A DNA stretch of 64,000 nt from Nonomuraea solani. GTDB lineage: Bacteria > Actinomycetota > Actinomycetes > Streptosporangiales > Streptosporangiaceae. This document shows, one piece after another, positions 8,166 through 15,974 of this stretch. The position numbers and the translations under genes are program-made. Location: assembly GCF_900108335.1 (NCBI RefSeq), contig NZ_FNVT01000001.1, positions 984,977-1,048,976 of the forward strand, in the 5' to 3' direction. The notes below the pieces were generated by a model. It was given only the letters and a program-made list of their open reading frames with translations. It was not told the DNA's origin and ran no database searches. How positions within the stretch are numbered: position 1 is the stretch's first letter; the number at the start of each line of letters is the position of its first letter.

Positions 8166-10139
8166 GTGACCATCCCTGAACTCGACGACGTCCATCCGGC
8201 CTGGCTGCCCCCCGAGGCGTTCCGCGCGGTCGGCTCGCGCCGCACGCTCGTGGCCGGCGACGGGACGCTCGCCGACACCGTGCGGGCCGAGGTCGCGCAC
8301 GCGTGCGCCCGCCACGGCGGCGCCCTCGACGGCCCCCATGACCTCGTGATCACCCTGTCCCCGCAGGAAGGGCTCGGCGACGAGGACTTCGTGCTCTCCC
8401 GGCAGGACGGTGTCACCACGGTCGCCGCCGGCGGTCAGGCCGGGCTGCTGTACGGGTTCTTCGCCGTGGTCAGGCTCGGCGAGGCGGCGTTCGAAGGGGA
8501 ACGGGCGGCCGAGCACCATCGCCCCGCCCTGCGCCGGCGCATGCTCGACCACTGGGACAACATCGACGTGCACCCCGTGATGGGCCAGGTCGAACGCGGC
8601 TACGCGGGCGGGTCGATCTTCTGGCGGGACGGCGTCCCGCACGACGATCTCACCCGGGTGCGGGCCTACGGACGGCTGCTGGCCGCGAGCGGCGTCAACG
8701 CGGTCGCGATCAACAACGTCAACGTGCACGCCACCGAGGCCCGCCTGCTGACCGACCGGCTCGGCGAGGTCGCCGCGATCGCCGGGGCGCTGCGCCCGTA
8801 CGGGATCCGCGTGCACCTGTCGGTCAACTTCGCCTCCCCCATCGCGCTCGGCGGGCTGCCGACCGCCGATCCGCTCGACGCGGGCGTGCGGGAGTGGTGG
8901 GCGCGGACGACCGAGCGGGTGTACGCGGCCATCCCGGACTTCGGCGGTTACGTGGTCAAGGCCGACTCGGAGGGGCAGCCGGGGCCGTTCGCGTACGGGC
9001 GCAGCCATGCCGACGGCGCCAACACGCTGGCCGACGCGCTGGCGCCGTACGAGGGGGTCGTGCACTGGCGGGCCTTCGTCTACGACCACCGCCAGGACTG
9101 GCGCGACCGCTCCACCGACCGCGCCCGCGCGGCCCACGACCACTTCGCGCCGCTCGACGGCCGGTTCCGCGACAACGCGATCCTGCAGGTCAAGTACGGT
9201 CCCATGGACTTCCAGGTGCGTGAGCCGGTCTCGCCGGTGATCGCGGCCATGCCGGGCACCCGGCTGGCGGTGGAGTTCCAGGTGACCCAGGAGTACACCG
9301 GCCAGCAGCGGCACGTCTGCTACCTGGGCCCGCTCTGGAGCGAGGTGCTCGGCTTCCGGCCCTGGGGCCCGGACGGGGCCACCGTCGCCGGTCTGGCGGT
9401 GAACGGCGGCCTGGTCGCGGTCTCCAACGTGGGCGACGACCCGTACTGGACCGGGCATCCGCTCGCGCAGGCCAACCTGTACGCGTTCGGCCGCCTCGCC
9501 TGGGCGCCGGACCTGGACCCGGGGGCCGTGCTCGACGAGTGGATCGGGCTGACGTTCGCGGCCACCGGCGACCGGGAGCCGCTGCGGCGCGCGCTGCGCG
9601 AGCTGATGGACGGATCCTGGCACACCTACGAGCGCTACACGGCGCCGCTCGGCGTCGGCTTCATGGTCCGCCCCGGCCACCATTACGGGCCCGACGTGGA
9701 CGGCTACGAGTACACGCCGTGGGGCACCTACCACTTCGCCGACCGCGACGGCGTGGGCGTGGACCGTACACGCGCCTCCGGCACCGGCTTCACCGGGCAG
9801 TACCCGCGGCCGTGGTCGGAGGTGTACGAGTCGCTCGCCGACTGCCCCGACGAGCTGCTGCTGTTCTTCCACCACGTGCCCTACGAGCACGTGCTGCGTG
9901 ACGGGACCACGGTGATCCAGCACATCTACGACACCCACTTCGCCGGAGCCGAGCAGGCGGCCGGGCTCCGGGAGAAGTGGGAGAAGATCGACGGGCTGGT
10001 GGCGCCGGACCTGCACGCCCGGGTGCGCGAACGGCTGGACGAGCAGGTGCGCTCGGCGGAGGAGTGGCGCGACCAGGTCAACACCTATTTCCTGCGCAAG
10101 TCAGGCGTTCCGGACGCCCACGGCCGCCGCATCCACTGA
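8166..10139 (+). CDS. GH67 xylan alpha-1,2-glucuronidase
   Basis: The 657-residue protein starts at a GTG preceded by GAGGAG. GH67 enzymes remove (4-O-methyl)glucuronic acid from the non-reducing end of aldouronic acids. Diagnostic blocks are present. DSEGQPGP carries the acid Glu269. KYGPMDFQ carries Asp348 and TQEY carries Glu376, the pair spaced 28 residues apart as in characterised GH67 enzymes (D365/E393 in the Pseudomonas enzyme). The RAFVYD motif and a long helical C-terminal domain are also intact. There is no signal peptide, so it acts in the cytoplasm after import. This gene gives the operon its substrate assignment. Confidence 0.95.
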   Translation: MTIPELDDVHPAWLPPEAFRAVGSRRTLVAGDGTLADTVRAEVAHACARHGGALDGPHDLVITLSPQEGLGDEDFVLSRQDGVTTVAAGGQAGLLYGFFAVVRLGEAAFEGERAAEHHRPALRRRMLDHWDNIDVHPVMGQVERGYAGGSIFWRDGVPHDDLTRVRAYGRLLAASGVNAVAINNVNVHATEARLLTDRLGEVAAIAGALRPYGIRVHLSVNFASPIALGGLPTADPLDAGVREWWARTTERVYAAIPDFGGYVVKADSEGQPGPFAYGRSHADGANTLADALAPYEGVVHWRAFVYDHRQDWRDRSTDRARAAHDHFAPLDGRFRDNAILQVKYGPMDFQVREPVSPVIAAMPGTRLAVEFQVTQEYTGQQRHVCYLGPLWSEVLGFRPWGPDGATVAGLAVNGGLVAVSNVGDDPYWTGHPLAQANLYAFGRLAWAPDLDPGAVLDEWIGLTFAATGDREPLRRALRELMDGSWHTYERYTAPLGVGFMVRPGHHYGPDVDGYEYTPWGTYHFADRDGVGVDRTRASGTGFTGQYPRPWSEVYESLADCPDELLLFFHHVPYEHVLRDGTTVIQHIYDTHFAGAEQAAGLREKWEKIDGLVAPDLHARVRERLDEQVRSAEEWRDQVNTYFLRKSGVPDAHGRRIH

Positions 10140-10164
10140 GCGGCCGCCAGGCCCGTTTCCCTTC

Positions 10165-11313
10165 TCAGGGGTTCGCGTTGAACGGGGTGAGCCGCAGGCG
10201 GATCGACGTGGGGCCGTGGTCCTGGATGTAGGTGGACTGGTCGGCGACGTCGTCGAAGGGGTAGCCGTACGCCTTGCGGTCGCGGGTGTTCGCGTGCAGC
10301 ACGCGCGCGTAGTGGTTGGTGACCGACGGGCGGTAGAAGGTCCCGGGGTCGGTCGTCGGCTGGTCCGGGTGGCTGATCAGGGTGCCGCGGTTGAAGCCGG
10401 CGCCGAGGATGGCCGCCACCGGCCCCCTCGGCGGCGCGCCCGCGAACAGGGCGCCGTTGCAGAAGAACACGTCCCGCGTGCTCGGCCGCGCGAACGAGCC
10501 GACGCCCTTGTCGAACGCGAACTGCCCGCCCAACACCCGCCCCGTGTACGTGACCCCGCCCGCCACCACCCGCATGCTGCTACCGGCGTAGGCGTTCCAC
10601 ACCTGGTTGATGTAGGCGTCGAAGTAGTTACCGGGGAAGATCCCGGCCTCGATGCCGTGGCCGGGGGCGATCACTCGCAGGTTGTCGCCCACGATGAGCG
10701 GCCGGAACGTCGGCTCGGCCGCCAGGCCGGCGAAGATCTGGTCGCGGCCGTTCTGGACCAGGGTGCCGGCGGTCTGGGTGGCCTGGCCGACGAGCCGCAG
10801 CTCCATCGGGATGCTGAACATGTCGACCATGGTCGTGTTGCAGTACATGCCGGTGGACTCGAAGTTGAACTCCATGAAGTCGTGCAGCACGTTGTAGCTC
10901 GGGTCCGAGCGCACCCAGCCGGCCGGGTGCTGGAGCGCGGGCTGGCCGTTGCCGTCGAGAACGACCCGGAACTTGAGCTTCTGGCCCATGGAGACGTACA
11001 CGCGGCCGGCCATCCACGGCAGCGTGACGCGCGTGTCGCCGCCGGACGCGAGCGGGATGGACAGGTCGGCGTAGCCGTCGGGGCCGTTGAGCGAGAGTGA
11101 GACCGGGACCTTGGCGCCGTCGGCGCGGACGTACACCTGCCGGCCGGTCGCCGGGTCGGTGCCGACGACGTAGAGGAAGATCGCGTTGTTGGCGTAGCGG
11201 TAGGTGTGGTTGACGACGGTCATGGGGAGCGTCGTGGCGGCCTCGGCGCGCCCTTGGAGCGCCAGGATCGGGGTGGCCGCAGCGCCTGCCAGCAGAGCCC
11301 GTCTAGTGATCAT
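10165..11313 (-). CDS. GH64 endo-beta-1,3-glucanase, secreted
   Basis: The 382-residue protein has a Tat-like signal (ITRRALLAGAAATPILAL, cleavage near AEA). The following GH64/thaumatin-like sandwich has the blocks FMEFNF, DMFSIPMELRL and FNRGTL. GH64 enzymes release laminaripentaose from beta-1,3-glucans such as fungal cell walls. The start at 11313 was preferred over 11328 because GAGGAG sits seven bases upstream. It converges on the GH67 gene (26 bp apart) and is a separate transcription unit with its own LacI-type operator. No carbohydrate-binding module is attached, which is common for short GH64 enzymes. Confidence 0.88.
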   Translation of the reverse strand: MITRRALLAGAAATPILALQGRAEAATTLPMTVVNHTYRYANNAIFLYVVGTDPATGRQVYVRADGAKVPVSLSLNGPDGYADLSIPLASGGDTRVTLPWMAGRVYVSMGQKLKFRVVLDGNGQPALQHPAGWVRSDPSYNVLHDFMEFNFESTGMYCNTTMVDMFSIPMELRLVGQATQTAGTLVQNGRDQIFAGLAAEPTFRPLIVGDNLRVIAPGHGIEAGIFPGNYFDAYINQVWNAYAGSSMRVVAGGVTYTGRVLGGQFAFDKGVGSFARPSTRDVFFCNGALFAGAPPRGPVAAILGAGFNRGTLISHPDQPTTDPGTFYRPSVTNHYARVLHANTRDRKAYGYPFDDVADQSTYIQDHGPTSIRLRLTPFNANP

Positions 11314-11345
11314 CGTTCCACTCCTCAACGTCGGCCGCTGTGCGG

Positions 11346-11357
11346 GAGAGCGCTCTC
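11346..11357. promoter_or_regulatory. LacI-type operator GAGAGCGCTCTC before the GH64 gene
   Basis: This perfect 12-bp palindrome lies 33-44 bp upstream of the GH64 start. Its GAGCGCTC core is shared with the CebR/CelR operator of actinomycete beta-glucan and cellulose genes (TGGGAGCGCTCCCA). Control by a CebR-like repressor encoded elsewhere is likely but inferred. Confidence 0.65.
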
Positions 11358-11399
11358 TCGCGTATTTCGGTTAAGTTTCTTTCCAGTAATGGGCGGCTG

Positions 11400-12035
11400 T
11401 CAAGGGATCAGCTTGTCCCGGGCGTACCCGGCGGCCTCCGTGCGGTTGCGGACGCCGATCTTGGCGAAGGCGTTGTTGATGTGGGTTTTCACGGTCGTCT
11501 CGGCGATGAACAGCCGGGCGCCGATCTCGGCGTTGTTCAGCCCCCGCTCGATCAGCCGCAGCACCTCGACCTCGCGCGCGGTCAGCCCGTCGGGGCAGAC
11601 CGTCACGGGCTCGGGCGCCTCCCGAGACAGCGCGCCGACCAGCCGCTTGGTGGCCGCGGCCGAGAAGGTGGACTGCCCGGCGGCGGCCGAGCGCAGCGCG
11701 GCGGCGATCTCGGCGCGGCCCGCGTCCTTGGTCAGATAGCCGCGCGCCCCCGCCAGCAGCGCGGAGTCCACAGACTTGTCGTCGTCGTACGTGGTCAGCA
11801 CCACCACGGCCACCTCCGGATGATCCCGGACGATCCGCCGGGTCGCCTCGACGCCGTCCATCACCGGCATGCGCAGGTCCATCAGCACCACGTCGGGGCG
11901 GAGCGTGGCCACCAGGCCCAGAGCGTCTTCACCCTGCCCGGCGTCGCCCACGACCTCCACCCCCTCCACCAGCCCCAGCAGCGCGACGAGCCCCTCCCGC
12001 ATCGCCTGCTGGTCGTCCACCACCAGGACCCTCAC
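11400..12035 (-). CDS. NarL/FixJ-type response regulator
   Basis: The 211-residue protein has a receiver domain (~1-120) with the acidic pair in VVDDQQ, the phospho-acceptor Asp in LMDLRMP, and the conserved Thr and Lys (LTTYDDD, TKDAG). A LuxR-type HTH follows (~148-205, LTAREVEVLRLIERGLNNAEI...TVKTHI). It overlaps the kinase gene by four bases and should be phosphorylated by it. Targets are unknown. Such LiaR/DesR-like pairs commonly answer to envelope stress. Confidence 0.93.
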   Translation of the reverse strand: MRVLVVDDQQAMREGLVALLGLVEGVEVVGDAGQGEDALGLVATLRPDVVLMDLRMPVMDGVEATRRIVRDHPEVAVVVLTTYDDDKSVDSALLAGARGYLTKDAGRAEIAAALRSAAAGQSTFSAAATKRLVGALSREAPEPVTVCPDGLTAREVEVLRLIERGLNNAEIGARLFIAETTVKTHINNAFAKIGVRNRTEAAGYARDKLIP

Positions 12036-13141
12036 TCCGGCACCTCCGCCCGCACCTCCCAGAACTCGCCGCCAGGCCCGGCGTCCAGTGTCCCGCCCGT
12101 CAGCGCCACCCGCTCACGCATGCCGGACAGGCCGTATCCGGGCTCACCCGAGGGGGTGGCCGGCTCGGGGAGCGGGTTGCGGACCGCCAGGCGGACGTGG
12201 CGGTCGCCGTACGAGAGATCGACCGTGATCGGCCGGCCGGGGGCGTGCCTGGCGGCGTTGGTGAGGGCCTCGCGGGCCGTGCGCAGCAGGCAGACCTCGG
12301 CCGCCGGGGTGATCGGGCGGCGCGCGCCCGCCGTCCGCAGCTCGGCCGGGACGTCGTGGTCGCGGCGGTGCTCGGCGACCAGCAGGCCGAGCGCGTCCGG
12401 CAGCGGCGGAACGTCCTCGCGCAGCGCGGCCACCGCCGCCCGCGCCTCGATGAGCCCCTCCCTGGCCAGCCCCCGCGAGCGGCGGATGCGCGCCACCGCC
12501 CCGTCCACGTCGCCCCGCTCGGTCAGCAGTGCCTCGGCCACGTCGAGCTGCACGCCGAGCGCGCCGAGCGAATGGGCGAGCACGTCGTGCAACTCCCTGG
12601 CGATGCGGGCGCGCTCGTCCAGCGCCATGGCCCTGGCCCGGTCGTGCAGGGCGCGGCGGTACTGGCGCCGGTGCAGCGCGAACAGCACCGTACAGACCAT
12701 GACCGACGCCTGCACCACGAGCGACGCCCGCGACTGCCCGAACCAGAGCATGCTGCCGGTCGTCAGCGCCAGCGCGGCCGCGGTGACGAGGACGATGGCC
12801 GTCATGGTCGGGGTCGAGTGCGCCGCGAACAGCAGCAGCATGGCGAACAGGAACACCGTGGACGCCGCCTCGGCCGACCCGGCCGCCGTCGCCGCGGTCA
12901 GGGCGCCGGTCGCGAGCAGCGCCACGGCCAGGCGCGAGAAGCGGCCGTCCAGCAGGACGAACGCCAGCCAGCAGGCCATCGCCGCGCCCAGCGCCGCCCA
13001 CACCAGCGCGGGCACCCGGCCGGGCGCGGCGGTGGCCAGCGACCACGCCAGGACCAGGGTGATCACCACCCTGGTCAGCCGCCCCGTCTCCGGGTCGTCG
13101 GCGGCCAGCAGCCGCGTGACCCGCGCCCACACCTCGCGCAC
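12032..13141 (-). CDS. NarL-family sensor histidine kinase
   Basis: The 369-residue protein has about six hydrophobic segments (~22-150), a HisKA_3 dimerisation helix with phospho-acceptor His in ARELHDVLAHSLG (~195), and an HATPase domain with REALTNAARHA and GYGLSGMRER. There is no obvious extracellular sensor domain, so it probably senses within the membrane. The GTG start lies three bases after the stop of a 57-residue membrane protein gene, so the two are likely co-translated. It overlaps the response regulator by ATGA. Confidence 0.9.
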   Translation of the reverse strand: MREVWARVTRLLAADDPETGRLTRVVITLVLAWSLATAAPGRVPALVWAALGAAMACWLAFVLLDGRFSRLAVALLATGALTAATAAGSAEAASTVFLFAMLLLFAAHSTPTMTAIVLVTAAALALTTGSMLWFGQSRASLVVQASVMVCTVLFALHRRQYRRALHDRARAMALDERARIARELHDVLAHSLGALGVQLDVAEALLTERGDVDGAVARIRRSRGLAREGLIEARAAVAALREDVPPLPDALGLLVAEHRRDHDVPAELRTAGARRPITPAAEVCLLRTAREALTNAARHAPGRPITVDLSYGDRHVRLAVRNPLPEPATPSGEPGYGLSGMRERVALTGGTLDAGPGGEFWEVRAEVPE

Positions 13142-13144
13142 GGC

Positions 13145-13318
13145 TTAGCGGGAGTCTCTCAGCTGGAGAATCATGTCCACCAAGATAAGCCGGAAGGCCA
13201 GGAACCCGACGACGACGATCACGGCCACGACGGCGATCGCGAGCAGGAATTTGGCGTTCAACTTTCCCCCATTGGCATCCAGGAGCCGCTGCAGCAGATC
13301 GAGTTTCTTGTTGTCCAT
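13145..13318 (-). CDS. Small single-pass membrane protein, first gene of the two-component operon
   Basis: This 57-residue frame reads MDNKKLDLLQRLLDA, then a short Gly/Asn linker, then a strong hydrophobic helix (~22-46, rich in Val/Ile/Phe) and a charged end LRDSR. It stops three bases before the kinase GTG. A TAACGT -10-like hexamer lies seven bases before the ATG and no Shine-Dalgarno is visible, which suggests a leaderless transcript that starts the operon. I do not recognise a family. The position suggests an accessory protein of the kinase; function is unknown. Confidence 0.65.
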   Translation of the reverse strand: MDNKKLDLLQRLLDANGGKLNAKFLLAIAVVAVIVVVGFLAFRLILVDMILQLRDSR

Positions 13319-13387
13319 GGCTGCGACGTTAGGAAGGGGGCGGGGTGGAGCGGCACCACCGAAAGGTGGAGCCGGGGGTGGAGCGTC

Positions 13388-13930
13388 CTACTTCTGGGAG
13401 GCTTTCTTGCCCGGCGGCTCGCGCGTCTGGCCTGGGGGGACGTGCTCGCGGGTGGCGGTGGGCCGGGGCGTCGGGATCACGGTCCTGGCGGGGCGGGGGG
13501 TCTTCGACGGCTTGACGCGCGGGGAGGCCGCGGGCGCGACCTGGGACACCTCGCGCCTGGCCGGCTGGTGGCCGGTGATGGTCGGCGTGGCGCGCGTACG
13601 GCGCGGCGTGGCGGGGGTGGCGCGCCGGACACGCGCCGGCGGGGTGGTTTCAACGGGCGCGGCCGATGAGGCCGGCCTGGCGGACGGAACCGCGGTGGCG
13701 GACGGAACCGCCGTCGGGCCGGTGGGCCGAGGGCTCGGGGCGGCCGCCGGTTGCCTGGTCACGACGTGGCGGCGGTCCGGCGCCGGGAGCGGATGCAGGG
13801 TGGGGGAGCCGACGGGGACCCCGCTCAGCGCGGCGGCCAGGGCCAGCAGGACGAGGCCCGCCAGCACGGCGGAGACGCGTAACGCCAGCCCCCGCCGGCG
13901 CCGCCGCTCTCTGGCCTGCTCGGTCAGCAC
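13388..13930 (-). CDS. Membrane-anchored Pro/Ala/Thr-rich protein of unknown function
   Basis: The 180-residue protein has a basic N-terminus (EQARERRRRRG), one hydrophobic helix (~17-38), then a low-complexity tail rich in Pro, Ala, Thr, Ser and Arg to the end. No catalytic domain is visible. Topology suggests an extracytoplasmic, wall-associated disordered tail. The GTG start overlaps the end of a ten-codon upstream frame with a strong ribosome site, so its translation may be coupled. It is followed by the two-component operon on the same strand, with a 69-bp gap. Confidence 0.6.
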   Translation of the reverse strand: MLTEQARERRRRRGLALRVSAVLAGLVLLALAAALSGVPVGSPTLHPLPAPDRRHVVTRQPAAAPSPRPTGPTAVPSATAVPSARPASSAAPVETTPPARVRRATPATPRRTRATPTITGHQPARREVSQVAPAASPRVKPSKTPRPARTVIPTPRPTATREHVPPGQTREPPGKKASQK

Positions 13931-13956
13931 GGCGTGCCCGTCCCTGCCGATGCCAT
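13924..13956 (-). CDS. Ten-codon upstream reading frame (possible translational coupler)
   Basis: An ATG at 13956 lies six bases after GGAGGA, the best ribosome site in the region. It opens a frame reading MASAGTGTPC that stops at 13924-13926, overlapping the GTG (13930) of the Pro/Ala-rich gene by seven bases. Either the short frame delivers ribosomes to the weakly led GTG, or a single-base error hides a longer N-terminus. Confidence 0.4.
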   Translation of the reverse strand: MASAGTGTPC

Positions 13957-14082
13957 GCGATGTCCTCCGGAGGGCGTAGGGGCGAGCGAACCTATCGATC
14001 TAGACATGGATGGCCACGCCGGTCAAGCGGATCCGACGAAGATCACCAATGGTGACCCGCCGCGCACGGCCTCCATGGTGAG

Positions 14083-14094
14083 TGAATCGTTTCG
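14083..14094. promoter_or_regulatory. LacI-like imperfect operator TGAATCGTTTCG upstream of the LacI gene
   Basis: The sequence has the GAA-CG-TTC layout of LacI-family operators with imperfect symmetry (four of six base pairs match). It lies 129 bp before the LacI start. A second symmetric element, CTTGAC-N5-GTCAAG, lies at 14170-14186. Either could mediate autoregulation. Confidence 0.35.
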
Positions 14095-14222
14095 GAACGG
14101 CTCGGGTCCGCTGCGCTATGATCACCGTGACGACACGCTCGCGACCTGGAAAAATTCGCCACCCCGCATCTTGACGCCCGGTCAAGTGGCCGCGTGTCGG
14201 CGTTCACCTGACACGAGGAACG

Positions 14223-15221
14223 ATGTCGAGCATCAAAGCGGTCGCCAGGCTCGCCGGGGTCTCCGTCGGCACCGTGAGCAACGTGCTCAACCGGCCCGAG
14301 ATGGTGGCGCCCGACACCCGGCACCGGGTGCAGGAGGCGATCGCGCAGCTCGGCTACGTCCGCAACGGCTCGGCCCGGCAACTGCGGGCGGGGCGGAGCA
14401 GGACCATCGGCGTCGTCGCGCTCGACCTGGCCAACCCGTTCTTCATCGACGTGCTGCGCGGCGTCGAGACGGCGGCGCAGCGGTCCGACATCACCGTGAT
14501 GGTCTTCAACAGCAACAAGGACGCCGCCCGCGAGGCCGGGCTGCTGGAGACGTTCGAGGAGCAGCGCCCGCTGGGCGTGCTGATCACGCCGGTGAACGAC
14601 ACCGGCGAGGAGGAGCGCCTGCGCCGGCTCATCGACCGGGGCATCCCGGTGGTGCGGTTCGACAGCTCGGCCCGGCACAGCCACGGGTGCTCGGTCGCCG
14701 TGGACGACGTGCTCGGCGGGCGGCTGGCCGGCCGGCACCTGCGCGAGCGGGGCCACCGGCACATCGCCTTCGCCGGCGGGCCGTTCACCGTGCGGCAGGT
14801 GCGGGAGAGGCACGACGGGCTGGCCGCGGTGCTGGAGGCGGGCGACCGGCTGACCGTCATCCCGTTACCCGACCTCACCGTCGCCACCGGCCGCACCGTC
14901 GGCGCGGAGATCGCCGGCCTGCCCCCGGGCGAGCGGCCCACCGCGGTCTTCTGCGCCAACGACCTGGTCGCGATCGGGGTGCTGCAGGAGATGACCCTGC
15001 GCGGCCTGCGGGTGCCGGCCGACCTGGCGATCATCGGCTACGACGACATCGACTTCGCCGCGGCGGCCGCGGTGCCGCTGTCGTCGATCCGGCAGCCGCG
15101 CGAGCAGCTTGGCCAGGTCGCCGCCGTGCTGCTGCTGGAGGAGGCCAACCAGCCCGATGACCACGAGCACCGCCAGGTCATCTTCCAGCCCGACCTGGTG
15201 GCCCGCACCTCGACCCTCTGA
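14223..15221 (+). CDS. LacI/GalR-family transcriptional repressor
   Basis: The 332-residue protein has an N-terminal LacI HTH (SIKAVARLAGVSVGTVSNVLN) with hinge helix (~45-60), then a periplasmic-binding-protein-like effector domain (~62-325) containing FFIDVLRGVE, the IGYDDIDFA block and the SSIRQPREQLG block. GAGGAA precedes the ATG. It stands alone, so the target is not given by an operon. The nearest sites matching LacI-type operators are those of the xylan operon (936-948, 1094-1102), the GH64 gene and its own upstream region. A sugar-response role is likely, the sugar unknown. Confidence 0.9.
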   Translation: MSSIKAVARLAGVSVGTVSNVLNRPEMVAPDTRHRVQEAIAQLGYVRNGSARQLRAGRSRTIGVVALDLANPFFIDVLRGVETAAQRSDITVMVFNSNKDAAREAGLLETFEEQRPLGVLITPVNDTGEEERLRRLIDRGIPVVRFDSSARHSHGCSVAVDDVLGGRLAGRHLRERGHRHIAFAGGPFTVRQVRERHDGLAAVLEAGDRLTVIPLPDLTVATGRTVGAEIAGLPPGERPTAVFCANDLVAIGVLQEMTLRGLRVPADLAIIGYDDIDFAAAAAVPLSSIRQPREQLGQVAAVLLLEEANQPDDHEHRQVIFQPDLVARTSTL

Positions 15222-15374
15222 CGGAATAGGGCGACAGGGGTCCGTCAAATTACATTATCACCGGGGCGTCGGGTGTTCTGTTACGTCACTGGTCCGGTGA
15301 CTATGGCCGTGGGATAATTCCACTGTATTAGCCCGGGCGATGGATAATACGCCCCGACCCCCCGAAGGAGAAGC
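15222..15374. other. AT-richer intergenic region before the isochorismatase-fold gene
   Basis: This 153-bp stretch is clearly richer in A+T than its surroundings. A weak stem GACGGA/TCCGTC (15220-15246) may end the LacI transcript. Several -10-like hexamers (for example GATAAT near 15312 and 15345) could promote the gene at 15375, but I see no well-spaced -35. Confidence 0.4.
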
Positions 15375-15923
15375 ATGATTGCGCTCCTCGTCGTCGATGT
15401 GCAGAAGGAATACTCAGGAAGCGGAGCCCTGCCGGTCGAGAAATTCGATCAGTCGCTCGCCAACATCCGGCGTCTCCTGGAGGCCGCGCGTTCCAGTGAC
15501 GTCGCCACGGTCGTGCACATTCGCCACATCAGCCGCGTTCCAGGGGACCAGAGTTTCGACGCGGGCAGCCCGGGGATCGACTTCGTCGACAGTGCGCGCC
15601 CCGAGCCGGGGGAATTAGTCCTCACCAAGCACTATATCGGGTCGTTCTCTAATCCGGATCTCGACAGATTCCTGCGCGGCCAGTCGGTGGATCGCATTGT
15701 GATCTGCGGATACACATCGTTCATCTGCTGCGACACGACCGCGCGCGAGGCCGTACAGCTCGGCTACAAAGTGCATTTCGTGGAGGACGCGATCAGTGAA
15801 TTCAGTCTCGGCGAAATCAGTGCCGCGGAGCTGCACCGGATCGTCACCGCCGTCCAGGGGGCGGTGTTCTCCACGGTGACCTCCACCGACGACGCGGTAG
15901 CCCTCCTGGCGGGCAAGACGTAA
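15375..15923 (+). CDS. Isochorismatase-fold cysteine hydrolase
   Basis: The 182-residue single-domain protein keeps the catalytic triad of the family: Asp8 in VVDVQ, Lys85 in LTKHYIGSF and Cys118 in TSFICCDTTAREA. Family members hydrolyse amides, imides (nicotinamidase, N-carbamoyl amidase) or isochorismate; no specificity motif settles the substrate here. GAAGGAG precedes the ATG. It converges with the decarboxylase-AidA chimera and shares a strong terminator stem with it. AT-rich flanks and codons such as TTA, ATA and AAT distinguish it from its neighbours and may mean recent transfer. Confidence 0.85.
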   Translation: MIALLVVDVQKEYSGSGALPVEKFDQSLANIRRLLEAARSSDVATVVHIRHISRVPGDQSFDAGSPGIDFVDSARPEPGELVLTKHYIGSFSNPDLDRFLRGQSVDRIVICGYTSFICCDTTAREAVQLGYKVHFVEDAISEFSLGEISAAELHRIVTAVQGAVFSTVTSTDDAVALLAGKT

Positions 15924-15936
15924 CGGCGGCGGAGGA

Positions 15937-15967
15937 GGCGGCGGCGCGTCTCCAGCGCGCCGCCGCC
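15937..15967. terminator. Bidirectional terminator-like stem-loop between convergent genes
   Basis: A perfect 12-bp G+C stem (GGCGGCGGCGCG paired with CGCGCCGCCGCC) with a seven-base loop lies between the stops at 15923 and 15975. There is no U-tract, as usual in actinomycetes. Confidence 0.7.
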
Positions 15968-15974
15968 ACCGCTC

